Assembly (NCBI GenBank): GCA_037893245.1
Contig: JBAIAA010000750.1
Coordinates: 372,001-436,000 of the forward strand
Length of the DNA: 64,000 bases
From: Crossaster papposus
Lineage: Eukaryota > Echinodermata > Asteroidea > Velatida > Solasteridae
Reading direction: 5' to 3'
Positions 34,130-45,228 of the stretch are shown piece after piece; positions within the stretch are counted from its first letter, which is position 1; each line of letters starts with the position of its first letter. Made by a program: the position numbers and the translations under genes. The notes beneath the pieces were generated by a model. The model did no database searches and was not told the origin of the DNA. It saw only the letters and a list, made by a program, of their open reading frames with translations.

Positions 34130-34620
34130 CTATGATCCTACTTCTTGGGTGTCATCTTGTTCATTGGGATCCATAATATCAGAAAAAAGATGTTCCCAAG
34201 AAAAAAACTCATTTGGACACTGTTTATTTGCTTTGATGAATATCATCTTTTTCCCATACAGCCTCTTAGCCATGTCATGCTCACTCCAGACATCCAGAAT
34301 AACTTGAATAAGTTGTTTCTTATTCTCATCATTCGTTAGGAACTGCTTCCAGTCAGGTGGTCTTTTGGTTTTGCCTCCTGTAATTATCCTCTTCTCTGTA
34401 CACCCACGCCGTGTCCGTCCGTTCACTTGACTTCACAGAGTCTGGCTTGTACATGTCTGTGCTGAAGATGACATCGCATTTGGATGACACTACATTGTGA
34501 ATTTTGATGCAAATATCGTGGAAGTTTGCAGGCATCTCTTTTAGGTAGTAGAAAACAGCATTACCATCTTCCACTACCAAGGTCTTGTCAGTGGGTGGAG
34601 GTTGCGAGTTCTCTACATCC
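34130..34620 (-). pseudogene. FEN1/XPG-like PIN protein, N-terminal half (inverted)
   Basis: A nuclease-fold fragment. The minus strand encodes VVEDGNAVFYYLKEMPANF (with an early acidic residue as in PIN/XPG N regions), then CDVIFSTDMYKPDSVKSSER. A short duplication (GGAC repeated, near 34415) shifts frame into RRGCTEKRIITGGKTK and KRPPDWKQFLTNDENKK. The last ~148 bp of this region (about 34267-34414) recur in opposite orientation at 34799-34946. The end of the frame (SWEHLFSD onward) lies inside the left TIR and is also found at the right TIR. The plus-strand gene at 34799 lacks this N-terminal half, so an inversion-duplication inside the element has split one gene. FEN1-like assignment is by motif and is moderate. 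Confidence 0.65.
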
Positions 34621-34798
34621 TTCAGAAGATACAGTGTAGGCCCTTAGCTTTATCTGTCTTAGCAAAGAAGTTGTCTGATGTTCCAATTGAGTAGGGAACA
34701 GGATCAAAGAATATTTCATGATTTCTCGTAGATCAAGTTGTGTGCATTTGAAGAGTCTAAAGATATTCCCTGGCCCTCAACCGCAGAAGCCCTTGCCG

Positions 34799-35717
34799 GA
34801 CACGGCGTGGGTGTGCAGAGAAGAGGATGATTACAGGAGGCAAAACCAAAAGACCACCTGACTGGAAGCAGTTCCTAACGAATGATGAGAATAAGAAACA
34901 ACTTATTCAAGTTATTCTGGATGTCTGGAGTGAGCATGACATGGCTAATGTGCAGATCAAAAGCCCAGACACCGATATATTTTTCATATTGCTTCATTAC
35001 GCGCATCTCACTCCAGACATCACATTACTCTTCCACACAGAGAGAGGAAGCAAGCAGCGGCTCATTGATGTCACTCATTTTGCCAAGCAGTCCTCCCCTG
35101 AATATTGCACAGCACTCCTTGGACTACATGCTTTCTCAGGCTGTGACTCCACAAGCGCCTTTAAAGGAATTGGCAAAGTCAAGCCTATCAAACTGTTGCA
35201 GCAACGCAACAAATTTGTCAAACCTCTTGCAGGACTTGGTGATTCGTGGACTGTACCAGAGGAGTTGATGTCCAACCTGGAGGAATTTACATGTGCCCTG
35301 TATGGGAAACCAAGGTTTACTGATGTAGATGAGGCTAGATTTGCTCTGATGAAGAAAAAGTGTAAAAGTGATGGAGAGAAAATCAGCAAGTCGGTCCACG
35401 TAGACTTGTCTTTATTTCCTCCATGCAAGGACAGTCTTCAACAACACATCAGGAGAGTGAACTACCAGGTGGCGATATGGAAGAGGGCTCATGAGCCTAA
35501 ACCCATCGTTCCACCACCTACAGATGGTCATGGTTGGACAAAGAATTTAGACAAATTAGAACCACTATGGTCAACGAGAGACATTCTGCCCCCAAGGTTG
35601 GTAGATGTTCTTGACTGTATGGGAGACGATGACTCAAGTGATGACGACTACGATTCAGATCATGATGTCCAGTACTATGACTCGGACAAAGACGCAGATA
35701 GCGAAGATGAAGTCTGA
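34799..35717 (+). CDS. FEN1/XPG-like PIN-domain protein, C-terminal half, 296 residues
   Basis: An intact frame (usual Met at 34827) for a protein family widespread in cnidarians, fish and invertebrate deuterostomes. SPDTDIFFILL near residue 45 resembles the second acidic cluster of FEN1/XPG (PIN-like) nucleases. LHAFSGCDSTSAFKGIGKVK near residue 100 resembles the FEN1 GCDY..SI.GIG helix-hairpin DNA-binding segment. LQQHIRRVNYQVAIWKRAH and GHGWTKNLDKLEPLW are family-specific blocks, and the C-terminal tail is strongly acidic (DDDSSDDDYDSD...). The N-terminal half is missing from this frame and lies inverted at 34130-34620. It is likely a truncated paralogue or transposon-borne copy; substrate and catalytic activity are unknown. 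The frame itself is well supported by its length and family blocks. Confidence 0.75.
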
Positions 35718-37394
35718 AAAGGCTTCATTATTTGTTTCAGTAGTACAGTATGACATGTTTTGCTTTTGTGATAATTAATGTTAATAACATGCCCCATAGA
35801 AAATGACAAACCATCAAATTTTAAGTAAATATTAGCAATATAAATCTGGTTCAACACAGAAAGATCACGTGCTGTTAGTTTTGTCACGTGTAGGTGTTTA
35901 CTTCCTTACACCTTTACTCCATTCATGTAAACAAGAGTTGATTAAAAATATATATATGTTCTATCACTTATAACTGAAGGACACTCAATGCTGTATAAGG
36001 AATTTCAGTAATGATTTCTTGTGATATCTAATTTTCTTTCCCTTGATTCTTCCGTCTTGAAATAATAAATGTACATTATGTACGATAAACAGATAACTGC
36101 ATAATATTAACTAGAAAGATTGTCGACACCAAAGTGGTCACATCGTTAAAATGTATTTTCAAAGAATGCAAAGTTTCAACAATACTCATTATGTCATCCT
36201 TAAATTTGAGTTTGATAAGCCATTTATGTGTTTATCCTTGAATGAAGGACTTGAGGAAAACATTCTGTCACTGTTGCAGTTACATAATATTTTGTGCTAG
36301 TGAAAAAATGTACCTGTGTTTCTGAAAAAGTATGAATAGAAATATAGAAACGTAGTGCATTTAAGGTGTTGTTAAACATTTAAATATCAGTCTTTGTTAT
36401 ATACCATGATTATAATCAGATTCATTCACTGATTGGTTTTGCTCAGTGTGTCATGTCAGTTGAAATTCATGAAACTGCACCCCGTATACGTTCATTCATT
36501 CGTTTGTATAATCATCAACCCTGTGTTATAGCATATAATGCGATTAATGACCAACAGTTGAATAAGTTGGCTTGGTCTGAGCCCCCCTTTCAGACTGATA
36601 CATGTTTATAACTATCAAAAAGCCATATTGTATGCGGTAATATACTGTATTGAATTTATAAACATAATAGGAATAGAAATCATCCTACGGACAGTGAAAG
36701 AAGATCACTGTCATTTTATATATCATTTTACTTCACAATAACAAAGATGTACAGAGTACTTCCCTTCATGATATCATAAAGGGAAAAGAAAGTACATTGC
36801 ATTTCAAATAGTGTGCATATGTTATGTGTATTCTCAGGAGAACTGGAATTTGATTTGATTTAGTTTAATGTTAACAGGCTAGCCCTAACAGTCATTAAAA
36901 TACTGCTTGTCGAGCTTTTGTTCTTATAAACAGAAACTGTGATTGAATGTGCATTAAATATACAGAATGTAGTAACCGTAATGCGGGGGAGGGGGTTAAT
37001 TACGAGTTGACTGATACTATTTTTTTTGCAGGAAACATCAGATAACATATCAATGAATAATTTTACACGAAATTAGGGGGTTAGCAAACTTATTTCATGA
37101 TTATAGCAGACAAAATACAACTTCCAGGTGATTTTGACAGATTTTGAGATGAAAATGTGCATATTTAATTATATGCAAATTTATGACGTCATTAATAATA
37201 GAAGACAATAAAACATATTAAAATAATTTTGTCTACCCATTGTTGTATGATTTATGAAGATTGTGTATTGATTTGGTGGAGATTAGAGTTATATCTGCTG
37301 AGAAACAGGGTAAAATGTAAGCACATAATTCACGAACCCTAAGAAAGTGTTCAAAACACGAAAAACTGAAATTTTTACATATCTTCAAATAAGG
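35718..37394. other. Non-coding right half of the FEN1-like TIR element
   Basis: AT-rich throughout, with short frames only. A GGGGGAGGGGGTTA run lies near 36985. I see no second gene that could be a transposase. Confidence 0.5.
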
Positions 37395-37630
37395 AGCAAA
37401 AAAACAGTGTCCAAATGAGCTTTTTTCTTGGGAACATCTTTTTTCTGATATTATGGATCCCAATGAACAAGATGACACCCAAGAAGTAGGATCATAGGGG
37501 GGGTGCACGGTAGCCCCCTCTGGCCCACGGACTATAACAAAAACCAATATCATTCTGATTCACCTCAGACTCAAGTACTAAAATACAAACTGTATCAAAA
37601 TGACATAATTTGTCCTTATATTCACTAGAT

Positions 37631-37873
37631 TTACATGTTCCGCTGTGGTAACATGATCAGTTTATTGCAAAGCGTGCACATCGACTTCCCTGGTATATCT
37701 ACCTTTTTGGCGAACTCGCCGAGATTGCACTTTACTTTATTGGCAATACCACTTTTACCAGGCAGTTTAATATCCACATCGGCCTCTAACCAAGACCACT
37801 TCCGTTTTTCTTTGACACCTTTATCCGACTCCCGTATGAAGTATTCTTCATTTCTATCCAAAAATCTCGGCAT
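37631..37873 (-). CDS. BED-like zinc-finger N-terminal protein, partial
   Basis: An 80-residue minus frame starting MPRFLDRNEEYFIRESDKG, with KWSWLEADVDIKLPGKSG and ending MCTLCNKLIM. The C-x2-C after PGKSM resembles the first half of a BED-like or related zinc finger found at the N-terminus of transposon-derived and fish/invertebrate proteins. The partner His/Cys residues are missing. A one-base shift after NKLI opens YHSGTCKSSEYKDK, so a frameshift or splice may hide the rest. It lies ~100 bp outside the FEN1-like TIR element and may be an exon or a relic. Function unknown. Confidence 0.4.
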   Translation of the reverse strand: MPRFLDRNEEYFIRESDKGVKEKRKWSWLEADVDIKLPGKSGIANKVKCNLGEFAKKVDIPGKSMCTLCNKLIMLPQRNM

Positions 37874-38008
37874 TTTGAAGTCGGATGCCTCCGATATTTC
37901 ACGATAATTTTACTATAACTGTTTTTCTTTCACGTACACAAATAAGCGTTAACACGATGGCTGCTCAATCAGCAACAGCATTTCCAAACGCTGTATATTT
38001 GTAGGGGA

Positions 38009-38330
38009 TCGTCACAATATCGCATGAGGTTTACTTTGCCGATACATGTATCACTGCAGTATCATACACATGGAGCGATCGCACCCAGAGAGGGTTTTTC
38101 TTAATTGCTCAATTGCGACACCCCCTAGTCTTTTTTCTAGTCGTTTTGAATGCTCCGCACTGTGTAGTTCGGATGGTGAATTGCATGAAGCCGGAACGTA
38201 GACGAAAAAAACGTTTAGAAAACGTCCACAGGACAGCTTTTTATTGCTATTGTACATGTCATGCAGCGCTGCTGAGTGCTAAATCATCATTATGTACATG
38301 TACGTTAACCGCAGGCTGTGTGCTGATCGT
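38009..38330. repeat. Dispersed repeat, copy 2 (partner at 4027-4390)
   Basis: Same orientation as 4027-4390 and shares GTCACAATATCGCA, AATTGCTCAATTGCGACACC and AAACGTTTAGAAAACG. It has fewer palindromic insertions than copy 1. Confidence 0.8.
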
Positions 38331-38869
38331 TGCGTGAAATCGCGTGCGCATTTAAAAGTGCCGATCTCGGGGCATTGCAGCAATGATATTTCCACAATTT
38401 CTCTTTAAAAAAAAAATCACCCTAAACCAACTCTACCCCCCCCCCCCCCCCAATTTTAAACCGGATTCACATTGAACTCGGAGAGGACATATTTTGGCCT
38501 CCAAAAAGCGGGAAACCGCGGAACGGCGGGGAATTCTCATGCCTGATATTGGTTACTAAAAAGAGACAAGGCGGTTCTCGAACCATGATTTTCGCGATAT
38601 CTCTATTTTACAACTTGACCTCAATGACCTTTTTCACTCAGCACGTGACCCCCACATGGCTGTTTCCATATTGCATCTATGACCCAAGTTTGATTGCAAT
38701 TGGACTTCAAGTTTTCAAATGAGACAAGTTATACAATCATATATTAGGGCCGTTTGTTTTAGCCTTAACAATCCAGATAACGATCAGTATGATCCTGTGT
38801 AAGCGTGAATGTCAGACTCTATAAAATGTGGATATTAGATAAAATGTGCATGTTTAACCAATTCGCGCC
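38331..38869. other. No recognisable feature
   Basis: Contains a C-tract at about 38437-38451. Phrases such as AACTTGACCTCAA and TTGCATCTATGACCCAAGTT recur at 43740-44030, so a short dispersed repeat is present. No gene. Confidence 0.45.
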
Positions 38870-39127
38870 GGATTATTTCAAGTTACCGAGACCACTGGCA
38901 GGATTACAAGAACAAGAACAAAAAGAACAACTGCCCAACGCCGGTTGAAAACGAACGCCATTTTCCTTGCTCTTTTCTCAGCATCCATGATTGTAGAACT
39001 TCAGACAGGTCGATTAAACTATACTATAAAAAAAACTATACTATTTACTATAAAATACAACCAACTCCCCCAAATCCACCCATTCCTGATAATTCAAGCA
39101 GTTACCAATGGTGTATTATACCTTTAA
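38870..39127 (+). mobile_element. TTAA MITE family, copy 2 (5'-truncated)
   Basis: Matches the right two-thirds of 56224-56604: CAACGCCGGTTGAAAAC, TCTCAGCATCCATGA, ATTTACTATAAAATACAACC and ACCAATGGTGTATTATACCT followed by TTAA. The left end is missing or diverged. Confidence 0.8.
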
Positions 39128-39253
39128 GTGTGGATAATGGGGAGAGTGACCGGTCACATAGTACGAAAAATAGGAGAAAAATAGGAGCCAGATAGAAAAA
39201 GTAGAAAAAGTAGGAATACTAAAAATATTTCAACTGGATTAACAGGGGTGACA

Positions 39254-39437
39254 TTAGACAGACATGTTAGTCACGGTTACATTGTACAAGTTGGTCTGGT
39301 TACTGTATGTACCGGCTGGGAAGGTACTCCAATCTAGACCGGTGCCATTGGTGCAGAAGTAACCAGCAGGGCAGTCAGTGATGCCTGGCTGTAGGTCTGG
39401 GTTCCCGACTGTTTCATTCTCTGGCAGGCAGTAGAAA
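39254..39437 (-). CDS. Cys-rich repeat protein, last exon seen
   Basis: Minus strand. The acceptor GTACAACAG lies before 39437, and the frame joins the previous exon in phase 2, completing CPRG|FYC. It encodes FYCLPENETVGNPDLQPG, then CPAGYFCTNGTGLDWSTFPAG and TNLYNVTVTNMSV before TAA. The bases after TAA read on as Cys-His-Pro-Cys in the same frame, which fits the family's usual C-x2-C. The stop may therefore be a nonsense change and not the true end. Predicted extracellular, Cys-rich, with several N-glycosylation sites (NET, NGT, NQT, NVT, NMS). Confidence 0.8.
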
Positions 39438-40212
39438 CTGTTGTACGACAATATCAGAAAAATGAAAGAAAAACAATTTAAATGATGATTTGGATAGAAA
39501 CCAAAATTGAAAAAATAATGGAACAGTTCTTTGTCATACTTCTAAAAGGTCCTTCTTGAAAAATTAAAACAAAAAAAAAGTTAAATAAGAATCTAATAAG
39601 CAGAAATTGTTTTAGATTAAATGTCCACAAAACACGCAAAAGATTGTAAAACAGGACAAGTAAGGTTTGGTTGAGCATAGCAACAGCTCTGTTCTAATCA
39701 TTTTTTTTTTTTGAAGATTTCCACACATACGAAACTATTGCATAAACAACAAAATATCCAAATTTCGAGACTGTGAAATAGTTACGAGGACCTAATTTGA
39801 TTACCGCGTTAATTAGACCAATAACGGACTTTAATCCAAACACTTAAACTGCGCAAACACTATGCAAAATAGTGTAATTTAAGAGATTCCCGATTATCGC
39901 ACCTAAAAAATGGAAATATGTAGAGGAGGACTTTAGGTTTTCCAAATTGCGCAAAATCTTAAAATTGACCACCCCTCCATATTTTGACTTTGGATGGCTA
40001 TATCTGCGAATCACCTATATAATACAAACATTTCACTTTCCATGAGAATGACAGCACACCAGGTGCCGCGATTTCACAGGATGTTTGAGACTGTTATTTA
40101 CTTATAGTCAAGCAGGGGATTTCACAGTAATTTGGTTGTTTTATCGTTAATCAGCCAAATTGGCCACAACCTGAAAGCAATAATTGACAAAACAACAGAT
40201 GATGACGCTCAC

Positions 40213-40348
40213 CCTCTGGGGCATATCTTGCATTCATACTGCGTGGTTCGGTCCGTGTAGTAACCGGCCAGGCAGGCCTTGGGATCCGGGGAGCCCGCTG
40301 GGCAGTGCAGTCCTATGGGACACTCGACGGGGTTGGGCCTGTCAGAAC
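40213..40348 (-). CDS. Cys-rich repeat protein, exon
   Basis: The acceptor CAATAG|GT and donor GAGG|GTGAGC bound a 136-bp exon. It enters in phase 1 and leaves in phase 2. It encodes SDRPNPVECPIGLHCPAGSP, DPKACLAGYYTDRTTQYECK and ICPRG. The Cys spacing matches the neighbouring exons. No frame defect. Confidence 0.8.
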
Positions 40349-41084
40349 CTATTGTATCAATTGTAGAAATTTGTGGCATTACAGTTTAGTATTGAAGTGA
40401 AGATAATTGCAATGGATCACAACCAACAAATAACTGTACAAAAAAAAGTATCTGTATTCAGTGACGAGGAATCTGGTCCTGCACATGGTTTTCATTACTT
40501 CACATACTGCTTTTTTATGCATATTTGTGACCGGTTCTACAAAAAGGTGTATTAAGTCGCGCTGTGCACTATCATGTAATGGCCCGCTCAATGTTGAGAG
40601 GGTAAACATTTCATACAAAAGTGATTTGTTGTCATGAATGACATCTTCAATACCTACAGTTTCAGGTTTCATTCAAAGAAATGTTGATTTTGATGATTAA
40701 AGTGGGAACAAATACCATTTTGTGTACATCGTTCTGTTGTAGTACAACAGAGCCGGCTATTTCAAAGCCCGTTTTCTAAGTTGTGTTATTTGAACTCCAA
40801 GGAAGTAATAAATATGTAAACACGTCATATTTTTAAAATAAAAGCGGCTATAGAGCTCTATTATATACCAAATGAAAGCTTACATTGTGGGTTTTTCAAC
40901 CATGTATATAACCCAATTTTTGTTGCGACATAATACACTTTTTTTGTAGAGCTGGTCACATTTGTCCAAATCAATTTGTACAAGATAAGTTTGTAGCTTA
41001 TGGTAGAATAATATGAACTATACATTTTTCACGGAATTTGTGTGCAGTTCAACTTTACATTAAGTGATTACACAGAAGGTTTGA
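40349..41084. other. Intron sequence, nothing recognised
   Basis: AT-rich intron DNA of the Cys-rich gene. No repeat or RNA gene identified. Confidence 0.4.
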
Positions 41085-42165
41085 AAAGGGCCACAATATC
41101 AACAGGGAATACTATGCAGATCTCCTGAATATCATAAAGATTTGAAGTGGGAAACTGACAAGAGGGGTGCTCTTCTGCCAGGACAATGCTCCAGCCCACA
41201 TGACCACAGTGGCCATGGCTGCCAACCAGAAATGTGGATTTTAGAGATGCCAACTTTTGAATTCTGTTGTCAGGGAGGATTTGTAAAGTACATTTTTAGG
41301 TCGTTTTATTTGCTTTTTACAATATTCTCCGTCATGTTGAACGTTGAACAGAGTTGCTTGGTTGCTTTTTCATTTAGGCTCATTGGTAGTATTGCGCATG
41401 CGTACGTATGATAATTACGACAGCAACTGATCACATGAGAGAGATTAACCAAAAGGGAAAAGAAGTCCGATTTTCACGTAAAGTCAAGTCGCGAAACTGT
41501 GTTTCCGCCGGTCTTGTGACTTGCGTGTACCACATGTAATGTACACATGTACATGTACATTCATTGTAATCACTGTGCACCATGCATACGTTAATGGCTT
41601 ACTACAGAAGTATATGCAGGCGCGTTGCAGCTAGCCGTGTACCGAGTGCTCCATCAGGCCGCACCGGCATGCTTGGTATGGTAACTGTGCATGCTGTAAT
41701 GCATTGAACGGCAGCGCGTGCGCAGAAAGCAAACAAAATGCTGATACAAAAAAAAAAGGCGCATTAATATTGCAAATCCGGGAGGATATCTTATGTGCCC
41801 GTAAGGTCGGGAGTTTAGATGATTTTCCGGGAGCCTTCTGGTGAAATCGGGAGGGTTGGCATTTCTGTGATTTGAACTGGTCCAACACCCGCCCTATTCT
41901 CCTGATTTGGCACCCCTCTGACTACTACCTCTTCCCGAAGTAGAAAGAGCTTGGTGGTCACCACTTTGCCTCAGATGATGACGTAATTAATTCTGTGGAT
42001 CTCCTTCTGAGGGCCTAAGACAATGCCTTCTACACTGAAGGTAATTACATGCTCCATGACTGATGGACTACGTGTGTTAATGTAAGAGGGGACTCTGTTG
42101 AAAAATAAATGTGTTTCATTTTCAAAAACTGACTCCTTCTGGCAACGAACTTATCAACAATCCTC
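41085..42165 (+). mobile_element. Mariner transposase remnant, interrupted
   Basis: Plus-strand C-terminal half of a mariner (Tc1/mariner) transposase. STGNTMQ/GEYYADLLNHIKDL and VLFCQDNAPAHMTTVAM lie before the interruption at 41242. After 41868 come FELVQHPPYSPDLAPSDYYL (with the catalytic Asp of the D..SDYY block), HHFASDDDVINSV and a 3' end CTTATCAACAATCCTCGTA resembling the mariner terminal repeat. Several stops and shifts are present. It sits in an intron of the Cys-rich gene in the opposite orientation. Confidence 0.88.
41242..41868. mobile_element. 627-bp element nested in the mariner remnant
   Basis: It splits the mariner frame between CGF and ELVQ. GATTT flanks both ends (41237-41241, 41869-41873). 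The ends TAGAGATGCCAAC and GTTGGCATTTCTGT are imperfect inverted repeats. The interior has TACATGTACATGTAC and no coding signal. Removing it restores the mariner reading order, so the boundaries are firm to within a few bases. Confidence 0.85.
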
Positions 42166-42444
42166 GTAGAATCTACTTTAGGTACAGAACTACAAGAGAA
42201 ATTAAAAGAAGAAAAGATACTTAGGAAAACTAAAGGTTGAAATTAACATTCTTCTTAAAGTGCGGCAGATCATAGGTTGTGGGAAACAAGCACCAGGTAA
42301 GGAATTCCGAAGGGATGCAGCAAGACATCTTGTTCTAAGACAACTGATGATCCATTCAAACCAACCGTAAACAGGAAGTACTCAGATTTGAGTCACGAGG
42401 TGTCTGGTCACACACACAATTCTTTTTGTTTTAATCCTGCTTAC

Positions 42445-42732
42445 CTTCAGGGCAGTAGTAGCCTTCCATGCACAGTCCTTCCTGCAAAGTCAGCCCGACC
42501 TGTCGGCAGTACCATCCGGCCGTGCAGTTCCGGCACTCCCAAACGTTGCTCAGTCCGGTGTCGTTGGAGTAGGTTCCACTGGGGCACCTCTCAGGCACCG
42601 ACGTGCCGTTGCCGCAGTACCGGCCGGCTGGGCAGACGTGTTGCTGACGGTAGTCCGAGCCATGCCCGCAGTAAAAGCCCGAGAGGCAGTAGCCGGCAGG
42701 GGCAAGGAGGGCATCTTCATCACAGTACTGGC
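42445..42732 (-). CDS. Cys-rich repeat protein, 288-bp exon
   Basis: Acceptor GAACAG|GC and donor GAAG|GTAAGC; exactly 96 codons, phase 1 at both ends. It encodes QYCDEDALLAPAGYCLSGFY, then VCPAGRYCGNGTSVPERC, PSGTYSNDTGLSNVWECRNC, TAGWYCRQVG and CMEGYYCPE. The repeating C-x-x-G-x-Y-C pattern is clear. Frame intact. Such repeats occur in large extracellular proteins of invertebrate deuterostomes related to GCC2/GCC3, EGF-like and TNFR-like Cys-rich folds. Ligand and role unknown. Confidence 0.88.
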
Positions 42733-43303
42733 CTGTTCAGTGGATATCAAAGGAAATAATTATAAAGGAAATAATTATAAAGTGGTGCTGATAAGGCCAA
42801 TAATTTATGTTTAGGTTTTCATTACCATCCGCGTCTTTTTTTTAATAAAAAAGTGTATTTTTAATACAAATTTCGCCCCCCCCGATGAAATTCCCACCTG
42901 ACTCTGTTTTCTAATTCGATAACGCTAGTTTGCATGCAATCGTCAACTAGTTCCCACTGCTAGATAGACAACAAGAAATATATTGAATGAAGTGGGAGCT
43001 AGCGTGCACATGTTACATGCTCGAATGTTCAACGTAAAAAGTAACAACGTAAAAAGGTTTCGGGCAATTAGCGTGTGTTGAAAACTATCAAAATATTAAG
43101 GATTCCTTTGATACTAATTCACAAAAATTGCTCTCCCATTTCTATAAGATATCTTATGTCTGTAATTTCAGTTTTTGTAAATAAATCTAAAGGTTTTTGT
43201 CGCACTCCAGCAAATTAGTTTCTCTATCTCTAGGATTGCAGATACAATTGGCTATAATGGCTTCATACTATGGCAATTTTTGTATTTTCAAAAAAAAACT
43301 TAC
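42733..43303. other. Intron sequence, nothing recognised
   Basis: AT-rich intron DNA of the Cys-rich gene with a short tandem of AAATAATTATAAAGG near 42753-42782. Confidence 0.4.
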
Positions 43304-43629
43304 CTGCCAGACACGGTTCACACTCCGTCATGTTTATCAGCACTTCCTCATTACTAATCGTCCCCCGGGGACACGCCACGGGTTCCGTCGTGCCCCAGGG
43401 CAGTAGTAACCGGCCGTGCACATCCCGGCATCTGAACCTTGGTCAGGCGCGGCCCTCTCGGCCCTAATCCGACAGAAGTAGCCCGCCGAACAGCAGATGT
43501 TGGGGTAAGTCAGTCCAGGCTGGCCGCAGTGGCACTGCTCCCAGCTAGCCAGGCCCGTGGCGTTGTTGAAAGTACCAATAGGGCAGGGGTACTCAGTGGC
43601 GGCGTGGGTTCCGTTGGGGCAGTAGTGAC
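43304..43629 (-). CDS. Cys-rich repeat protein, 326-bp exon with 1-bp frameshift
   Basis: Acceptor AAACCAG|GT and donor GGCAG|GTAAGT. It encodes HYCPNGTHAATEYPCPIGTF, NNATGLASWEQCHCGQPG, CCSAGYFC and MCTAGYYCPG. A missing base next to the GGGG run near 43395 then shifts the frame, after which it resumes as TTEPVACPRGTISNEE and TECEPCLAG. The length is 326 bp, whereas neighbouring phase-1 exons are multiples of three (180, 222, 288), so one base appears to be lost. Sequencing error in a homopolymer or real inactivation are both possible. Confidence 0.8.
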
Positions 43630-44402
43630 CTGGTTTAATAATTACATGGATTAATAAAAACAGCAGTAATATAATATGACCAAAGTATTAATTCACATGT
43701 TCAGTCCACAAGAATGGTTCTCTTACCACGAGTCTCGCCTACTTTCACGATTACCCTATTTTAAAACTTGACCTCAAATGACATTTTACCAAAGTATATT
43801 ACCATCACATGCAAGTTTCTATATTGCATCTATGATTTGATTGCAAACGAGGCCAATTTTACAATTACATTTACAACCCTTTTTTACAACTTGACCTCAA
43901 ATGACCATTTGCTTCAGTAAAAATGAGACAAGTTTTGCAATTCAAGCCGATTTTAGAACTTGAACTTTGACCTCAGTACTTGACCTTTACCACAACCATG
44001 ATATTGCATCCATGACCCAAATTTGATTGGAATTATATTTCAATATATACGACCAATTTTTTCAAAACTTTAACCAAATTGATGTATACATACGAACGAA
44101 CATCGTACATAAATAGTGAGTGCATAGTCTCTAAACTTCGCTCAGGCGAGCTAAAATCAGACAGATCTGGGCAGAAAGGGCTAAATTGGCCTCGGGGTGT
44201 ATTGTGAGCTTTTTAGATTTTGATTATTTATATTCCTTAAAATGTCCATCTTGCTACAATTTCACATCAAAATTTCGTGTATTTGCGGTGATTTGTTTTT
44301 TAAATCAAAATCGGGAAGGTATTAATACGGTACTAGGAAAACATCTGGATCAAGAAAAACAACTACATGTATGTCTATAACAGGTTCAGTTTTTCTACAT
44401 AC
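43630..44402. other. Intron sequence with a short dispersed repeat
   Basis: Repeats of AACTTGACCTCAAATGAC and TTGCATCTATGA words at 43760-44030 match the patch at 38600-38720. No gene. Confidence 0.5.
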
Positions 44403-44624
44403 CTTCAGGGCATATGTAGGCCGTGTAGTTTACTATAGGCCTGTCAGTGTCATCACAGTAGAACCCTTCAGGGCAAGTCTTGCAGGTCCACTCTTCCGGC
44501 TCATCCTGGTACGTTCCTGCCGGGCAGGGCACTTTGTCATCCACACCTTCCATGCAGTAGTAGCCTGGAGGGCAAGGGTAGCCTAAGGGCTCACGCACAA
44601 TCTGACCGCCGGGGCAGTAGAAAC
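44403..44624 (-). CDS. Cys-rich repeat protein, 222-bp exon
   Basis: Acceptor CAATAG|GT and donor GAAG|GTATGT; 74 codons, phase 1 at both ends. It encodes FYCPGGQIVREPLGYPCPPG, YYCMEGVDDKVPCPAGTYQD, WTCKTCPEGFYCDD and NYTAYICPE. Frame intact. Confidence 0.88.
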
Positions 44625-45228
44625 CTATTGGGTTTAAAACAGAAACTATTACACTAGGAAAGGACATGGTGTGATTTTGCATTCAAAACGGACACGGCCA
44701 TTAGCAGGATTTATCAAATTCACATCCAAATGCTTTAAATTCACATCCTTGATCAAGTCGTAAAAATCTTAATTTACATCCAGTTGTGAAAACACTTTGC
44801 ACCTTAAATCATGGCAAATATTTTTGGGAAGGTTTTCTTTTTATTTCTGGCACTTAAGTGCTATCAGTCTTCACTCGAGTTGAGTTGAGTCGACTTGAGT
44901 CTTCTGCCTGCAATAGCAAAAGCGAACGCGAATTTGTGATGTCACTTGCCGTTTTTACGTTGCAAAAGAAATAACAAATGATGAACACATTTTAACTTCA
45001 CAAAGCCCTCGCTGCCAACATTTGCCGAAGTCAAATACGTTCGGCATTCGCTTAATACACGATAAGTATGAACTGGCCTTAACTCGAGCCTGCAATGTTT
45101 ATGTCCAGTGAGCTAGTTCGAGATTGTTGCAGTATTCAACAGATGCAGACGGGTGCTAACTTTATGAAGGGTTGCAAGGTGTAGAAGACCAGGAGAGTTA
45201 AATGATCGTTCCTCCATCATCGACCTAC
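44625..45228. other. Intron sequence, nothing recognised
   Basis: A GAGTTGAGTTGAGTCGACTTGAGT patch lies near 44877. Otherwise plain intron DNA. Confidence 0.4.

Larger units (their letters stand above)
34094..37533. mobile_element. 3.4-kb TIR element carrying a FEN1/XPG-like PIN gene
   Basis: Ends 34094-34232 and 37395-37533 are ~140-bp inverted repeats, beginning AGTCCGTGGGCCAGAGGG and ending CCCTCTGGCCCACGGACT, nearly identical. The only coding content is a rearranged FEN1/XPG-like gene (34130-34620 minus; 34799-35717 plus). The right half (35718-37394) is AT-rich and non-coding. No known transposase domain and no clear target duplication were found. Either the PIN-type protein belongs to the element, or an element captured it. 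Confidence 0.7.

Noticed and set aside
34130..34426. Independent minus-strand gene at the left TIR
   Set aside because: It is the inverted N-terminal half of the same FEN1-like gene as 34799-35717, with a shared 148-bp inverted duplication.
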